DNA of 40,875 bases from Prevotella sp. (GCA_017475005.1 JAFVGI010000060.1:1-40875); one strand, 5' to 3'. Positions 16,382 to 25,293 are shown, numbered from the stretch's first letter. Program-made: numbers and translations. The notes: generated by a model from the sequence alone, not told the origin.

Positions 16382-17542
16382 TTATTTTGTTAAGTAATCG
16401 ATTGCGTTTTTGGTAATAATCTCAATGTTCTTATGGTAGTGCTCAGAGTAGCCTGGGGCAAACTTGTATGAATACCAGTCATAACCACCATATCCAATGC
16501 AGACGATGCCGCCTTTATCACCAGTAGCAGGATATTCCCATGCAACAACGGTATCGCTGGAACCGTCTTTTGATACACCAAGGATGATGCCACCGGTTCT
16601 TGCCTTCCATGCAGAGAAATCTGCCCATCCGTCCCAACCGAGGTGGTACTGTGCTACAGAATTAGAAACGAAGTATCCGCTGTCGGTACATGGCACTTTT
16701 CCTGCGAAGCCGTCGTTAACGAGGTTATTCCAAATAGGATGACCGGCCTGCTCGGCATAGATATCAAACGCCCATGGTCCGTCACATTTGAATGAACTCA
16801 TTTCTGGGTCGCCGAAGCAATTGTTAGGTACCGTCCATTCGTCATCTCCTGTCACACCGATGAATGTAGGCAGGTGAGTAGCATAGCGGGTGAGAAGCAT
16901 AGAGCCACCATTCTCGTAGAAAGCCTTCAGCTGGTTTTTCACATTAAGGGCATCAGTACCCTTTGCAAGGAAACCGTCGTGTCCGTCCACGACACCATCA
17001 TCATGCCAGTGCCACCATATCAGCTTACATTCTGAAAGGTCTGCCGTGCCATCGGCAATATCTTCAAATGAGGCATAGAAGGCATCGGGCACATTTGCAA
17101 GCATCCAGTTACATGCTGTCTGGGCCTCCATGTCGAGTTCCTCCTTACTGTATGCTGAACCTACGAAGAGGGCTGCTGGTTTGATGGCTGGTTTATAGTT
17201 GCGTGCAATCAATGTCCAATCCATGAAAACATCACCATTGACAATATGCAGCACGATAGCGGCTCCCATATTGAGGATATCACCCTCGTGAATGTTGCAG
17301 GTCGCACCATTGGAAAGTTTGAGGTTTGTTACCTTCATGGCCGATGTGTTGTAGGCTTCAGGTACTGTGACTGTGATGGTATGAGCAGTATGATCGATGA
17401 TGCCCTCATATTCATCAAGTCCAACTTTCTCAACGAGGCAGTCTCCACTTAAGTTTAGGCTGGCTTTGTCATCATCACTACAGGCAACGAATCCTAAAAG
17501 GGAGCAAACGATGCATGTAAGAAAAAATATTTTTGTTTTCAT
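16382..17542 (-). CDS. DUF4960-type surface lipoprotein (SusE-position)
   Basis: 386 residues from ATG 17542; the longer frame to 17590 would place extra residues before the signal peptide and is rejected. Lipobox GFVAC is followed by SDDD, a likely surface-export signal. Residues about 30-125 form an Ig-like DUF5018-type domain (IIDHTAHTITVTVPEAYN). Residues about 125-386 resemble DUF4960, with an amidotransferase-like fold suggested by GGSMLLTRYATHLP and GGIVCIGYGGYDWYS. It occupies the SusE position, directly after SusD, in fructan loci. It is probably a surface glycan-binding protein; no enzymatic activity is evident. Confidence 0.8.
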   Translation of the reverse strand: MKTKIFFLTCIVCSLLGFVACSDDDKASLNLSGDCLVEKVGLDEYEGIIDHTAHTITVTVPEAYNTSAMKVTNLKLSNGATCNIHEGDILNMGAAIVLHIVNGDVFMDWTLIARNYKPAIKPAALFVGSAYSKEELDMEAQTACNWMLANVPDAFYASFEDIADGTADLSECKLIWWHWHDDGVVDGHDGFLAKGTDALNVKNQLKAFYENGGSMLLTRYATHLPTFIGVTGDDEWTVPNNCFGDPEMSSFKCDGPWAFDIYAEQAGHPIWNNLVNDGFAGKVPCTDSGYFVSNSVAQYHLGWDGWADFSAWKARTGGIILGVSKDGSSDTVVAWEYPATGDKGGIVCIGYGGYDWYSYKFAPGYSEHYHKNIEIITKNAIDYLTK

Positions 17543-17583
17543 AATATCTGTATTCTTAATTATCAGTTGTGAATTATTAAGTT

Positions 17584-19311
17584 TTACCAATTGCCAATAT
17601 TCTGGGTATAGTGTCCATTGGATGCAGATATCTGTTCGAATGGTATTGGCAGATATTCATCCTTATCAGCTGTGAAGTGAGCATCTTTGTAGATGTTGCA
17701 GTTATCGATTTCTTCGGCGTAGAATTTGTTAAGCACCTTTTCTGCTTCACCCCAGCGTACGAGGTCGAAGAAACGTTCACATTCCATGCCAAGTTCCAAA
17801 CGGCGTTCCATCTTCACTCTCTTGATTGCATCATCCTTGCTGTAACTGCCGGTATAGGCATTTACCTTGAAGGAAACACCATAGTCGGCAGGGTATGAGG
17901 CTATCATCTGTGTGCTGCCTGCTGCACGGCTGCGGATTCGGTTTACCAGATTCATGGCTTCTGTAGTGTTGCCCATCTGGGCGTATGCTTCTGCACGCTC
18001 AAGCAGTACGTCGGCATAGCGGAAGACAATGCGATTCATAGAACTTGCCCAGTAAGAGCCCTTGATGAGATATACGTTCGCTAGAGCAGGGTCAACATTC
18101 TGTTTCAGGGTGACGTTATATCCATACAATCCGTTGGAACGGCTCCATGTGTGATTTTTTTCTATGATATAGTTTTTGTTGAACATATAGGGCAGGTCGG
18201 GAATACCTACAGTGAGGAATAGACGTGGGTCGGCGTTGTCTGCTGACTTGTCGTAGTTTTGGTCGTTGAAGTTGTCAAGAAGGGGCAGCCCATCTGTTCC
18301 TGTACGATAGGCATTGACGAGGTTCTGTGATGGCTTGTAGAAGTCGCAGCCGCCATCGGTAACACCAGGAATGCTTGGAGGAATAAGTCCGTAGCTCCAG
18401 TTAAGGTTACCATAAGTGGAACCGTCGTTGCGAGAGTATTGGATAGCCCAGATGCTCTCTCTGCCGTTCTCGTACTGCTCCTCGGGACGGAAGTTGTTGT
18501 GGATGTCTTTCTCCAAGCCGTAGTTGCCGTAATAGGCTGGATCGGAGAATTCTATTACTTTCTGCAAATCGTCCTGATTGATGGAGGTGACCTGATTGCT
18601 GTTTGGGTCGTCCTGACGATATGCCTTGTAGAGATATACCTTTGTCAAGAAAGCAGCTGCTGCACCCTTTGTAGGACGTCCGAGTTCTTCCTGTTGCTCT
18701 GGTAGTGTGTTGAAGGCCACCATAAGGTCGTTGATAATCTGTTGCCAGCCTTCGTCGTTAGTGAACTCTCTGTTTGATAAAGTGTTATACTCTTCATAAG
18801 TGAGGTCGGATTTCATGACGAAAGGAATATTCTTATAGAGTCGCTTCAGCAGGAAGTGTGCGTAGGCTCTCATGAATTTCATTTCGGCAATGCGCTGCTG
18901 CTTTGCTTCAAAACTCTCGTCACAGGATTCAAGAACTGACAGTGCGATATTTACACGTGATATGCAATTATAGAGGCGTACCCACATGTCGTTGATGTTC
19001 CAGTTTGTGGTAAGCACTCCTTGTTGTATTTCCAGCTGATGGAACACATCTCCGTCATTGGTGCCGTTGCCACCTTTGTAGGCATCGTCAGAGCGTACGT
19101 CAAAATTCCACATTGAGAATGAGGAGTTGATATCCTCGGCAGAAGTGAAGATGGCGTAGGCTGCCACTACCAAGTGTTCTGCATTCTCAGGATCTTTTAC
19201 CTGATCTTCATTCAGCGCTGCCTGGGGCACGTGTTCGTCAAGGAATCCTTTGCACGATGCTAATACACACAGAAGGAGCACTGCTGCGAATATATTGAAT
19301 ATCTTTTTCAT
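17584..19311 (-). CDS. SusD-like fructan-binding lipoprotein
   Basis: 575 residues from ATG 19311; the frame extends to 19338, but this start gives a normal SPII signal (lipobox LASC, then KGFLDEH). RagB/SusD features include the helical TPR-like core (MKFMRAYAHFLLKRLYKNIPFV), the C-terminal block MNRIVFRYADVLLERAEAYAQMG, and ERRLELGMECERFFDLVRWGEA. It caps SusC at the outer membrane and binds the glycan. It starts 13 nt after the SusC stop. The C-terminal QNIGNW is typical of the family. Confidence 0.95.
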   Translation of the reverse strand: MKKIFNIFAAVLLLCVLASCKGFLDEHVPQAALNEDQVKDPENAEHLVVAAYAIFTSAEDINSSFSMWNFDVRSDDAYKGGNGTNDGDVFHQLEIQQGVLTTNWNINDMWVRLYNCISRVNIALSVLESCDESFEAKQQRIAEMKFMRAYAHFLLKRLYKNIPFVMKSDLTYEEYNTLSNREFTNDEGWQQIINDLMVAFNTLPEQQEELGRPTKGAAAAFLTKVYLYKAYRQDDPNSNQVTSINQDDLQKVIEFSDPAYYGNYGLEKDIHNNFRPEEQYENGRESIWAIQYSRNDGSTYGNLNWSYGLIPPSIPGVTDGGCDFYKPSQNLVNAYRTGTDGLPLLDNFNDQNYDKSADNADPRLFLTVGIPDLPYMFNKNYIIEKNHTWSRSNGLYGYNVTLKQNVDPALANVYLIKGSYWASSMNRIVFRYADVLLERAEAYAQMGNTTEAMNLVNRIRSRAAGSTQMIASYPADYGVSFKVNAYTGSYSKDDAIKRVKMERRLELGMECERFFDLVRWGEAEKVLNKFYAEEIDNCNIYKDAHFTADKDEYLPIPFEQISASNGHYTQNIGNW

Positions 19312-19324
19312 GATTGCTGTCGTT

Positions 19325-22300
19325 TTAGAATGAAACATTTAGACCAAATGTTATATTCAGTGGAATAGGGTATCCGAAGTTCGGATTTTCGGGATCTACT
19401 CCAGAGAACTTACTGCTCTTGATAGTTATCAGATTCTGTGCCGATACATATAGGCGCAGGCGCTCCATATACATCTTTTCACATATCTTCTTAGGGAAGT
19501 TGTAACCAAACTGTATGGTACGCAGTTTTGCGTACGAGCCATTCTCAACATAGTAGCTTGATACACGCTTCTCGTTATTGTTGTCCATCGTGCTGACGGC
19601 TGGGATGTTTGAGCCGTTGTTCATTGGTGTCCATGCATCGAGGATGTGGTCACCCTTGTTAAGATTTGAAATGTTCAGGCCGCTCCAGATGTCTGTCTGC
19701 TTCTTCAGGTCGCTGATGACATCTCTGCCTTGTTCGCCTTGCCAGAACATTGTCATGTCGAAGTTCTTATACTGCAGATAGATGTTTAGACCCCATGTGA
19801 AGGCTGGAACCGGGTCGAAAATCCATGTCTGGTCTTTCTCATTTATTATGCCGTCATTGTTAAGGTCTTTCCAACGCATGCGACCTACTGCTGCACCATT
19901 CTGAACAGCATGGTTATCAACTTCTGCCTGACTCTTGAAAATACCGTCATAGACATATCCTACCTGTGCGCCCATTGGATGGCCTACGACACTCTCCACA
20001 CCATTACCGCCGAAGGTGCCGCGTGCTGCAATTGTTTCCGGAAGTTTGGTAACCTCGTTGCGATAAGTGCCGATGTTACCTGAGATGTCATAGTGGAACT
20101 TGCCTATTGCGTCGCGATAGCCGATGTTCAGTTCAACACCCGAATTCTTCATCTCGCCCGCATTAATCCATTGTGTCGTACCTTCACCCATTGCTGCGAT
20201 TGCTGGCATTGGAACAAGAATGTCTTTTGTCGTCTTGTGATACCACTCAAACGAACCATAGATGGAGTTGTGGAGCATAGCGAAGTCGAAACCGAGGTTT
20301 GTCTGTGTACTTGTCTCCCATTTAAGGTCGTCATTACCCAACTGGTTGCGTTTGAAACCGCTTGGCAGTATCTTGCCGCCATTGGTGCCTGCTATGTCGT
20401 AACTCGTGCCATAGCTTTGACCGCCAAATCCTGCTTCACCATAGTTGCTGACATAAAGGGTGTAGCGGGCCAGATTATTGATTTCCTGGTTACCGGTCTG
20501 TCCCCATGAAACACGCAACTTGAGGTTTTCAAGCCATGTAAGTGATTTCATGAACGACTCCTCGCTGATACGCCAGCCGGCACTGAATGAAGGGAAGGTG
20601 CCATAGCGATGGTTTTTACCAAAGCGTGATGAGCCGTCGTGACGCAAGGTGAAACTTGCAAGATAGCGGTCGTTGTATGTGTAGTTAGCCTTTCCGAAGA
20701 AAGATGTAAGGGTGTATCCACCACCGGAACCATAGGCCATCGACTCACCAACACCAGCATCTGGCCACATGTAATCCTTGTTATATACGTTGAAGTCGTA
20801 TTTCACAACGCTGAAATACTTGTCGTCTTCGCGGTTTAGCTCTATACCTGCAAGGAAATCGGCACGATGCTTGCCACTCTCCAAATTATAGGTGGCAATA
20901 GCATTCCACATCCACTTTGTCCAATGCTCCTGCTTAGGTTCTACAGCATTGGTGGGATTGGCAACAGTGCCTTCTGTGACAGGATAGACGAATCTACGCT
21001 GCTCCTTCTGAGAGTAGTCAAGACCGAAGGTGGTCTTAATATTCAGGTTCTTTATAGGGTTGATATTTACGTAAGCATCACCAAACATACGCCAGAAGGT
21101 GTAACGGTTGTCCTTGTTACGCTCTAGGCGGGCCAATGGATTCTCTCGGTCTGCATATCCACCCTCAGGACCTGCAAAATCACCCTTTGTAGTATAAACG
21201 GGTAGGGAAGGGTTGAACTGTAATACATTCTCGATAAAGCCTCCAGGAGCCTCTACCTCGCTGGTGCGATTCAACGTGAAGTGCTCACCGATTGTGACGA
21301 TATTGCGGTCGCCTACCTTCACCAGCTTGTATTCCGTATTCATACGTCCTGAGAAACGCTCGAAGTCTGTATGTTTTATAATACCATTATTCTTGTAGTA
21401 TCCAAGAGAGAAGAATGATGACCCGCGCTCAGAACCATTGCTTAATGATACGTTATACTGATGTATGACACCTGTGCGAGTGGTCTGGTCAAACCAATCT
21501 GTATCGGCAGAAGGGGTTGTACCTGCAGCATCGAGATATTTTGCCATCGTGATTTTGTTCAGTACAGGATATCCCTGAGCGTTGTAACCCCAGTCGTAAG
21601 AATATCCCAATCCGTTGGTGTTAGGATTTAGGCCATCGTTGACATATCCCTGCCACATTACTTCTCCGAACTGCTTTGCATTCAGCACGTCAATCTTGTG
21701 AGCATAGGTCTGTACGGCAACGCTGGCGTCAAAGTCAACCTTTACCTTGCCTTCCTTACCTTTCTTGGTGGTGATGATGATGACACCGTTTGCCGCGCGC
21801 GAACCATATATAGAAGCAGAAGAGGCATCCTTCAGCACCTGTATTGATTCAATGTCATTACCATTGAGTTCGTGCATTCCAGCTGTTGTCGGTACACCAT
21901 CAATGATGTAGAGAGGGTCGGCACCTGCATTCATAGTACCGACACCACGAATACGTACGGCAGCCTTTCCTGATGGAGAACCGCCATCAGGAGTGATGTT
22001 CATACCAGGCACACGTCCTTGCAATGCCTTGATGGGGTTGTTCTCGTTCTGCTTCGCCAATTCGTCAACGCTGACTGTTGAGATAGCACCTGTCAGGTCG
22101 GCCTTGCGTTGGGTGGTATAACCGGTTACCACAACTTCGTTCAGTGCCAAGGCATCTTCTTGCAAAACTACTTTCATGCCGTTCTTGGCGGTTTCCTCAA
22201 GTGGCTGGAAGCCAACATAGGTAATAACCAGTGTCTTTCCTGAGGCCACCTTCAACGTAAAATTACCATCGAAGTCCGTTACTGTACCATTCGATGTACC

Positions 22301-22468
22301 TTTCTCCATAACTGTGGCACCGATGATGGCTTCGCCAGTCGCATCTGTCACATTACCTGAAATCTGCTGTGCATATGATATCTGACACAGCATGAGAGAC
22401 AGGAAAACCAATGCTCGCCCCTTAGAGACGCTTGCCAAAGCAAGTAAGAATCGTTTCATGTGTTCCAT
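19325..22468 (-). CDS. SusC-like TonB-dependent transporter of the fructan operon
   Basis: 1047 residues. Either ATG 22468 or ATG 22459 is possible; GGAATGGA before the second could serve as its ribosome-binding site. After a long signal peptide (ending SYAQ) come the carboxypeptidase-regulatory-like domain (about 36-105) and a TonB-box region (NEVVVTGYTTQRKADLTGAI). The SusC plug follows (ALQGRVPGMNI, VRIRGVGTMNAGADPLYIIDG, ILKDASSASIYGSRAANGVI-type block). The 22-strand barrel ends in the C-terminal Phe (ITFGLNVSF). It imports fructo-oligosaccharides using TonB energy with SusD as lid. It is the first gene of the operon, 58 nt after the promoter. Confidence 0.95.
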   Translation of the reverse strand: MEHMKRFLLALASVSKGRALVFLSLMLCQISYAQQISGNVTDATGEAIIGATVMEKGTSNGTVTDFDGNFTLKVASGKTLVITYVGFQPLEETAKNGMKVVLQEDALALNEVVVTGYTTQRKADLTGAISTVSVDELAKQNENNPIKALQGRVPGMNITPDGGSPSGKAAVRIRGVGTMNAGADPLYIIDGVPTTAGMHELNGNDIESIQVLKDASSASIYGSRAANGVIIITTKKGKEGKVKVDFDASVAVQTYAHKIDVLNAKQFGEVMWQGYVNDGLNPNTNGLGYSYDWGYNAQGYPVLNKITMAKYLDAAGTTPSADTDWFDQTTRTGVIHQYNVSLSNGSERGSSFFSLGYYKNNGIIKHTDFERFSGRMNTEYKLVKVGDRNIVTIGEHFTLNRTSEVEAPGGFIENVLQFNPSLPVYTTKGDFAGPEGGYADRENPLARLERNKDNRYTFWRMFGDAYVNINPIKNLNIKTTFGLDYSQKEQRRFVYPVTEGTVANPTNAVEPKQEHWTKWMWNAIATYNLESGKHRADFLAGIELNREDDKYFSVVKYDFNVYNKDYMWPDAGVGESMAYGSGGGYTLTSFFGKANYTYNDRYLASFTLRHDGSSRFGKNHRYGTFPSFSAGWRISEESFMKSLTWLENLKLRVSWGQTGNQEINNLARYTLYVSNYGEAGFGGQSYGTSYDIAGTNGGKILPSGFKRNQLGNDDLKWETSTQTNLGFDFAMLHNSIYGSFEWYHKTTKDILVPMPAIAAMGEGTTQWINAGEMKNSGVELNIGYRDAIGKFHYDISGNIGTYRNEVTKLPETIAARGTFGGNGVESVVGHPMGAQVGYVYDGIFKSQAEVDNHAVQNGAAVGRMRWKDLNNDGIINEKDQTWIFDPVPAFTWGLNIYLQYKNFDMTMFWQGEQGRDVISDLKKQTDIWSGLNISNLNKGDHILDAWTPMNNGSNIPAVSTMDNNNEKRVSSYYVENGSYAKLRTIQFGYNFPKKICEKMYMERLRLYVSAQNLITIKSSKFSGVDPENPNFGYPIPLNITFGLNVSF

Positions 22469-22525
22469 TCCTTTTTTAGGTTAGTTAAAACAATAAGTGA
22501 ATTGATTAAATTTAGAATTTGGGAG

Positions 22526-22533
22526 CAAAAGTA
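22526..22533 (-). promoter_or_regulatory. -7 element (TACTTTTG) of the fructan operon
   Basis: TACTTTTG on the minus strand fits TAnnTTTG and lies 57 nt before the SusC ATG. The same octamer precedes the pectin operon at 40086-40093. No good -33 element was seen, as expected for an activator-dependent promoter. Confidence 0.65.
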
Positions 22534-22578
22534 ACCCTATTTACGCACGTATGATAAAAATAATGTTTCTTTGGATTT

Positions 22579-22626
22579 AAAATATCGTTCATTGCAACAA
22601 AAATTAAAGCAGATGAACGATATTTT
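22579..22626. promoter_or_regulatory. 14-bp inverted repeat upstream of the SusC promoter
   Basis: AAAATATCGTTCAT (22579-22592) and its exact reverse complement (22613-22626) flank 20 nt. Its centre is about 70 nt upstream of the SusC -7 element, a suitable position for an AraC-type activator. The second arm shares ATGAA with the terminator hairpin at 22607-22640, so the two RNA structures cannot form together. Confidence 0.55.
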
Positions 22627-22640
22627 TCATTCATCTGCTT
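22607..22640 (-). terminator. Terminator of the regulator gene
   Basis: On the minus strand, arms AAGCAGATGAA and TTCATCTGCTT (22640-22630 and 22617-22607) form a perfect 11-bp stem with a 12-nt loop, followed by TAATTTTTG. It lies 38 nt after the regulator stop. Confidence 0.7.
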
Positions 22641-22677
22641 CTGTCTGCTGTATTTCTTGTGTTGAAAAATAGGCGAT

Positions 22678-24243
22678 TTAATCGTTTGTTATACCATTTC
22701 CTCCCCTTACATCTCCAGGTAATATACCATATTCGTCTTTAAAGCATTTTGTGAAATAGCTGGGTGCTGTAAATCCTACCTTGTATGCCACTTCGCTGAT
22801 GCTCATATCGGTGGTCATCAGCATCTGATATCCCCGTTTTAATCGGGCTGTTCGCAACAATTCCACAGGTGATGCTCCTGTGATGGCTTTCACCTTTCTG
22901 TAAAGTTGCACACGGCTAAGATTCATCTCTGATGCCAATTCCTCTACACCCAGTTCGCTCTCCTCCAGTTTCGCCTCCACGACATCTTTGAATCGTGTGA
23001 AGAAAATAGATGTTGCGGCGTTTCCCTTATCGGTTTGTGCTTCCAAGATGGTGTCATCGCCGGAAGCAGGGCTGTCCAATGTTGGGAGTTCTTCTTTCTT
23101 CAGCTCCCACAGACTGTTCACCATACGCTCCCTTCGAAGGGTTACTTTACCTAATCTATACAAGTATAATAGCACTATGACAGCAATCAGCAATATGAGT
23201 CCTCCGAAAGCCATCCATGTAATCATACGTTGCGTATCCAGCTCTTTCAGATAGGAGTCTGCCATCTGATGCAGCCTGTCGAGATTCTCTTCCTGTCGCA
23301 TCGTCTCTTCTGTCTGCATCAGTAAAACACCGGCATTGTCGTGGGTCACAATAGCGGACATCATGAGGGTCTCTTTCTCGTAGGGCTTACCTTCAAGGAT
23401 GTCTATGGCCAACTGTAGCAGGCGGTCACCATTGGTGGGGTAAATAAATGAGGCATCTAAAACGGAGTCGTTCACCAGTTTTATACCGCCATTCTTTCCT
23501 GGCAATCCGTCAATGCCGCAGTATAAGGGCCTGCTGTCGCCTGCTTCCAAGAATGCCTTGCGTGCACCGATAGCAGAACGGTCGTTCATGCCAAAGACCA
23601 TATCGACAGCAACGTTGGGGTTCGCTTTCTTCCATTTCCTCACGATGTCATATCCCGTCTCCTCCGTCCAGTCACCCTGTAGAGTTGCTGCAATCTCCAT
23701 CCTCGAATAATTCTTCATGGCATCAACAAAACCCTTATGACGCTCTATTGCAGGGGAAGAACCTTTGAGTCCCATCACCTCAAGTACCTTTCCGTTGCCA
23801 TTCAGACGCTTGGCGATGTATTCACCCATCTGGCGACCCATCTCGTAATTGTCGGCACTCATAAATGCCGTGAACTTCTGGCTGTTGGTCTTCCTTTCAA
23901 AAACGATGACGGGAATACCGCTGTCGTAGGCGCGGTCTATGGCGGGGGAGATGGTAGCGACCTGATTGGGGGCAACGATAAGCAAGTCGATGCCACAGGC
24001 CACGAGACTGTCAATCTGCTCTATCTGCCGCTGGTCGCTGTCATAGGCAGCAGCAAAGCGCAACTCAACATTGTTATGGAAAAAATTCCCCATGCGCAGT
24101 TCTGCATTCTGCTTCTCGCGCCAGATGTCATCCGAACATTGTGAAACACCGATGACATAGTGCTTCTCCTTATTGGTACAGCTGATGCATATACATGCTA
24201 ATGCTGTGAGGGTAACCAGTAATAGCGTTTTAATATTGTTCAT
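22678..24243 (-). CDS. Transmembrane sensor-regulator: periplasmic sugar-binding domain fused to AraC domain
   Basis: 521 residues from ATG 24243 (a TTG two codons upstream is the alternative). An N-terminal signal anchor (lipobox-like CISC near residue 22) precedes a type-I periplasmic binding domain of the RbsB/fructose-sensor class (about 28-310: YVIGVSQCSDDIWREKQNAE, LLIVAPNQ, GIPVIVFERK, GLKGSSPAIERHKGF). One membrane segment follows (about 340-364) and then an AraC/HTH_18 domain (about 415-510: NLSRVQLYRKVKAITGASP, ISEVAYKVGFTAPSYFTKCFK). Hybrid two-component regulators such as BT1754 carry the same sensor and output but also histidine kinase, ATPase and receiver domains; none is present here. 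It probably senses fructose and activates the adjacent SusC operon. It is 9 nt after the patatin gene. Confidence 0.88.
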   Translation of the reverse strand: MNNIKTLLLVTLTALACICISCTNKEKHYVIGVSQCSDDIWREKQNAELRMGNFFHNNVELRFAAAYDSDQRQIEQIDSLVACGIDLLIVAPNQVATISPAIDRAYDSGIPVIVFERKTNSQKFTAFMSADNYEMGRQMGEYIAKRLNGNGKVLEVMGLKGSSPAIERHKGFVDAMKNYSRMEIAATLQGDWTEETGYDIVRKWKKANPNVAVDMVFGMNDRSAIGARKAFLEAGDSRPLYCGIDGLPGKNGGIKLVNDSVLDASFIYPTNGDRLLQLAIDILEGKPYEKETLMMSAIVTHDNAGVLLMQTEETMRQEENLDRLHQMADSYLKELDTQRMITWMAFGGLILLIAVIVLLYLYRLGKVTLRRERMVNSLWELKKEELPTLDSPASGDDTILEAQTDKGNAATSIFFTRFKDVVEAKLEESELGVEELASEMNLSRVQLYRKVKAITGASPVELLRTARLKRGYQMLMTTDMSISEVAYKVGFTAPSYFTKCFKDEYGILPGDVRGGNGITND

Positions 24244-24270
24244 TCTCAATTATCAATGTTCAATGTTCTT
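24244..24270. repeat. Heptamer repeat between patatin and regulator genes
   Basis: Units TCTCAAT, TATCAAT and GTTCAAT occur in a 7-nt register. The repeat covers the intergenic gap and encodes the last residues of the patatin (KNIEH and stop). Confidence 0.75.
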
Positions 24271-25143
24271 CAGCGCTTCGCGCATCTTTTCCCGTCCGTA
24301 GTCGGAGATTTTATCTACATGGTCATATTCAAATGGTCCGAAAAGGTCCATAGGGATATTCACCAGGATATCTGGCTTGTAGAGTTCTATATTGAGGGCG
24401 GCATTCTTCTGTATCATCATGCGGATTAGTCGCTGGCTCATGGTGAAATAGTTCACCTCTGGTTCGTCAGGCAACAACGATGACAAGAAGTCCAAAGCAG
24501 TTTGGGCCTTCGTTTTCGTTTTGGCCTTCGTTTTCGTTTTGGTTTTCGTTTTCGTTATCGTTTTCGTTATCGTTTTGGTATTCGTTTTCGTCTCATATGC
24601 CGTTCCACTCACGTTTACTGCCACCACGATGTCGCCAGGCATGTCCTTGCTGATGTTGAGGGGTAGGGGATTGAGAATTCCTCCGTCCACGAATGTTGTT
24701 CCACCTCGTTTTACAGGGTCGAAGAATAGCGGCATTGATATCGAGGCGCGTATGGCTTCGTAGAGGCTTCCCTTGCTGAATACCACTTCCTGACCTTTCT
24801 CCCAATCGGTGGCAATAGCCTTGAAGGGTATGGGCAGATTTTCTATCTTCACATCGGGCACTATCTCCTTCATGGCCTCGATGATCTTCTCGCCCTTTAC
24901 CAGATGGTCGAGAGAGAAGGTGATATCGAGGAGCGACAGAATCTTCTTTTTGTCGATGGTCTGCATCCATTCCTTATATTCCGCCAGCTTTCCTGCAGCA
25001 TACATACCTCCGATAATAGCACCCATAGAACATCCTACGATGCTCCTGATGCGATAACCCTGTGCCTCAAGTTCTTCTATGGCCCCAATATGAGCCAGTC
25101 CACGGGCTCCACCGCTGGATAGTACTAATGCAACGTCTCTCAC
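24253..25143 (-). CDS. Patatin-like phospholipase with repeat-encoded KT-rich insert
   Basis: About 296 residues from GTG 25143, which begins six residues before VLSSGGARGLAHIG, as usual for the RssA/YchK type. A TTG at 25185 would add 14 residues made entirely of an intergenic repeat. Catalytic features are intact: the oxyanion-hole block SGGARG, the nucleophile serine in GCSMG and the dyad aspartate in DGGILNPLP. It would hydrolyse lipid acyl esters in the cytoplasm or at the inner membrane. An insert of alternating Thr-Lys/Ile-Lys/Ala-Lys dipeptides (encoded by 24509-24591) follows VNVSGTAYE, where relatives have a short loop. The C-terminus is also repeat-encoded. It is probably co-transcribed with the regulator. 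Confidence 0.85.
   Translation of the reverse strand: MRDVALVLSSGGARGLAHIGAIEELEAQGYRIRSIVGCSMGAIIGGMYAAGKLAEYKEWMQTIDKKKILSLLDITFSLDHLVKGEKIIEAMKEIVPDVKIENLPIPFKAIATDWEKGQEVVFSKGSLYEAIRASISMPLFFDPVKRGGTTFVDGGILNPLPLNISKDMPGDIVVAVNVSGTAYETKTNTKTITKTITKTKTKTKTKAKTKTKAQTALDFLSSLLPDEPEVNYFTMSQRLIRMMIQKNAALNIELYKPDILVNIPMDLFGPFEYDHVDKISDYGREKMREALKNIEH
24509..24591. repeat. Hexamer repeat inside the patatin coding sequence
   Basis: Fourteen hexamers of the type TTCGTT, with variants TTGGCC, TTGGTT and ATCGTT, lie in frame and give KT/KA/IT dipeptides. The same hexamer family occurs between genes at about 2089-2105, 25230-25262 and 31711-31745. Confidence 0.85.
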
Positions 25144-25146
25144 TTT

Positions 25147-25205
25147 AGTTTCTGGTTTCAAGTTTCTGGTTTCAAGAATGGTCAATGTTCAATGGTCAAT
25201 GTTTT
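25147..25205. repeat. Two abutting heptamer repeat families before the patatin gene
   Basis: GTTTCTG/GTTTCAA units (25149-25175) are followed by GTCAATG/TTCAATG units (about 25181-25201), both with a 7-nt period. They occupy the patatin leader. A related family (CTTGAAA/CCTGAAA) lies at 32829-32852. Confidence 0.8.
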
Positions 25206-25213
25206 TTCGGGAG

Positions 25214-25293
25214 CGAAGGTACGATAAATTTAACGAAAACCAAAACGAAAACGAAAATATTTTTGGTTTTGTTATATTTTTTGTATAATTTTG
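25214..25293. promoter_or_regulatory. Divergent promoters of patatin (-) and GH2 (+)
   Basis: Minus strand: TACCTTCG (25214-25221), one mismatch to TAnnTTTG, faces patatin. Plus strand: TTTG (25262-25265), a 20-nt spacer, then TAATTTTG (25286-25293) faces GH2. Between them is an ACGAAA hexamer repeat. The same arrangement recurs at 31687-31765. Confidence 0.6.

Noticed and set aside
22469-22677. Riboswitch upstream of SusC
   Set aside because: The leader after the promoter is only about 50 nt; the hairpins lie upstream of the promoter and fit a terminator or operator better.
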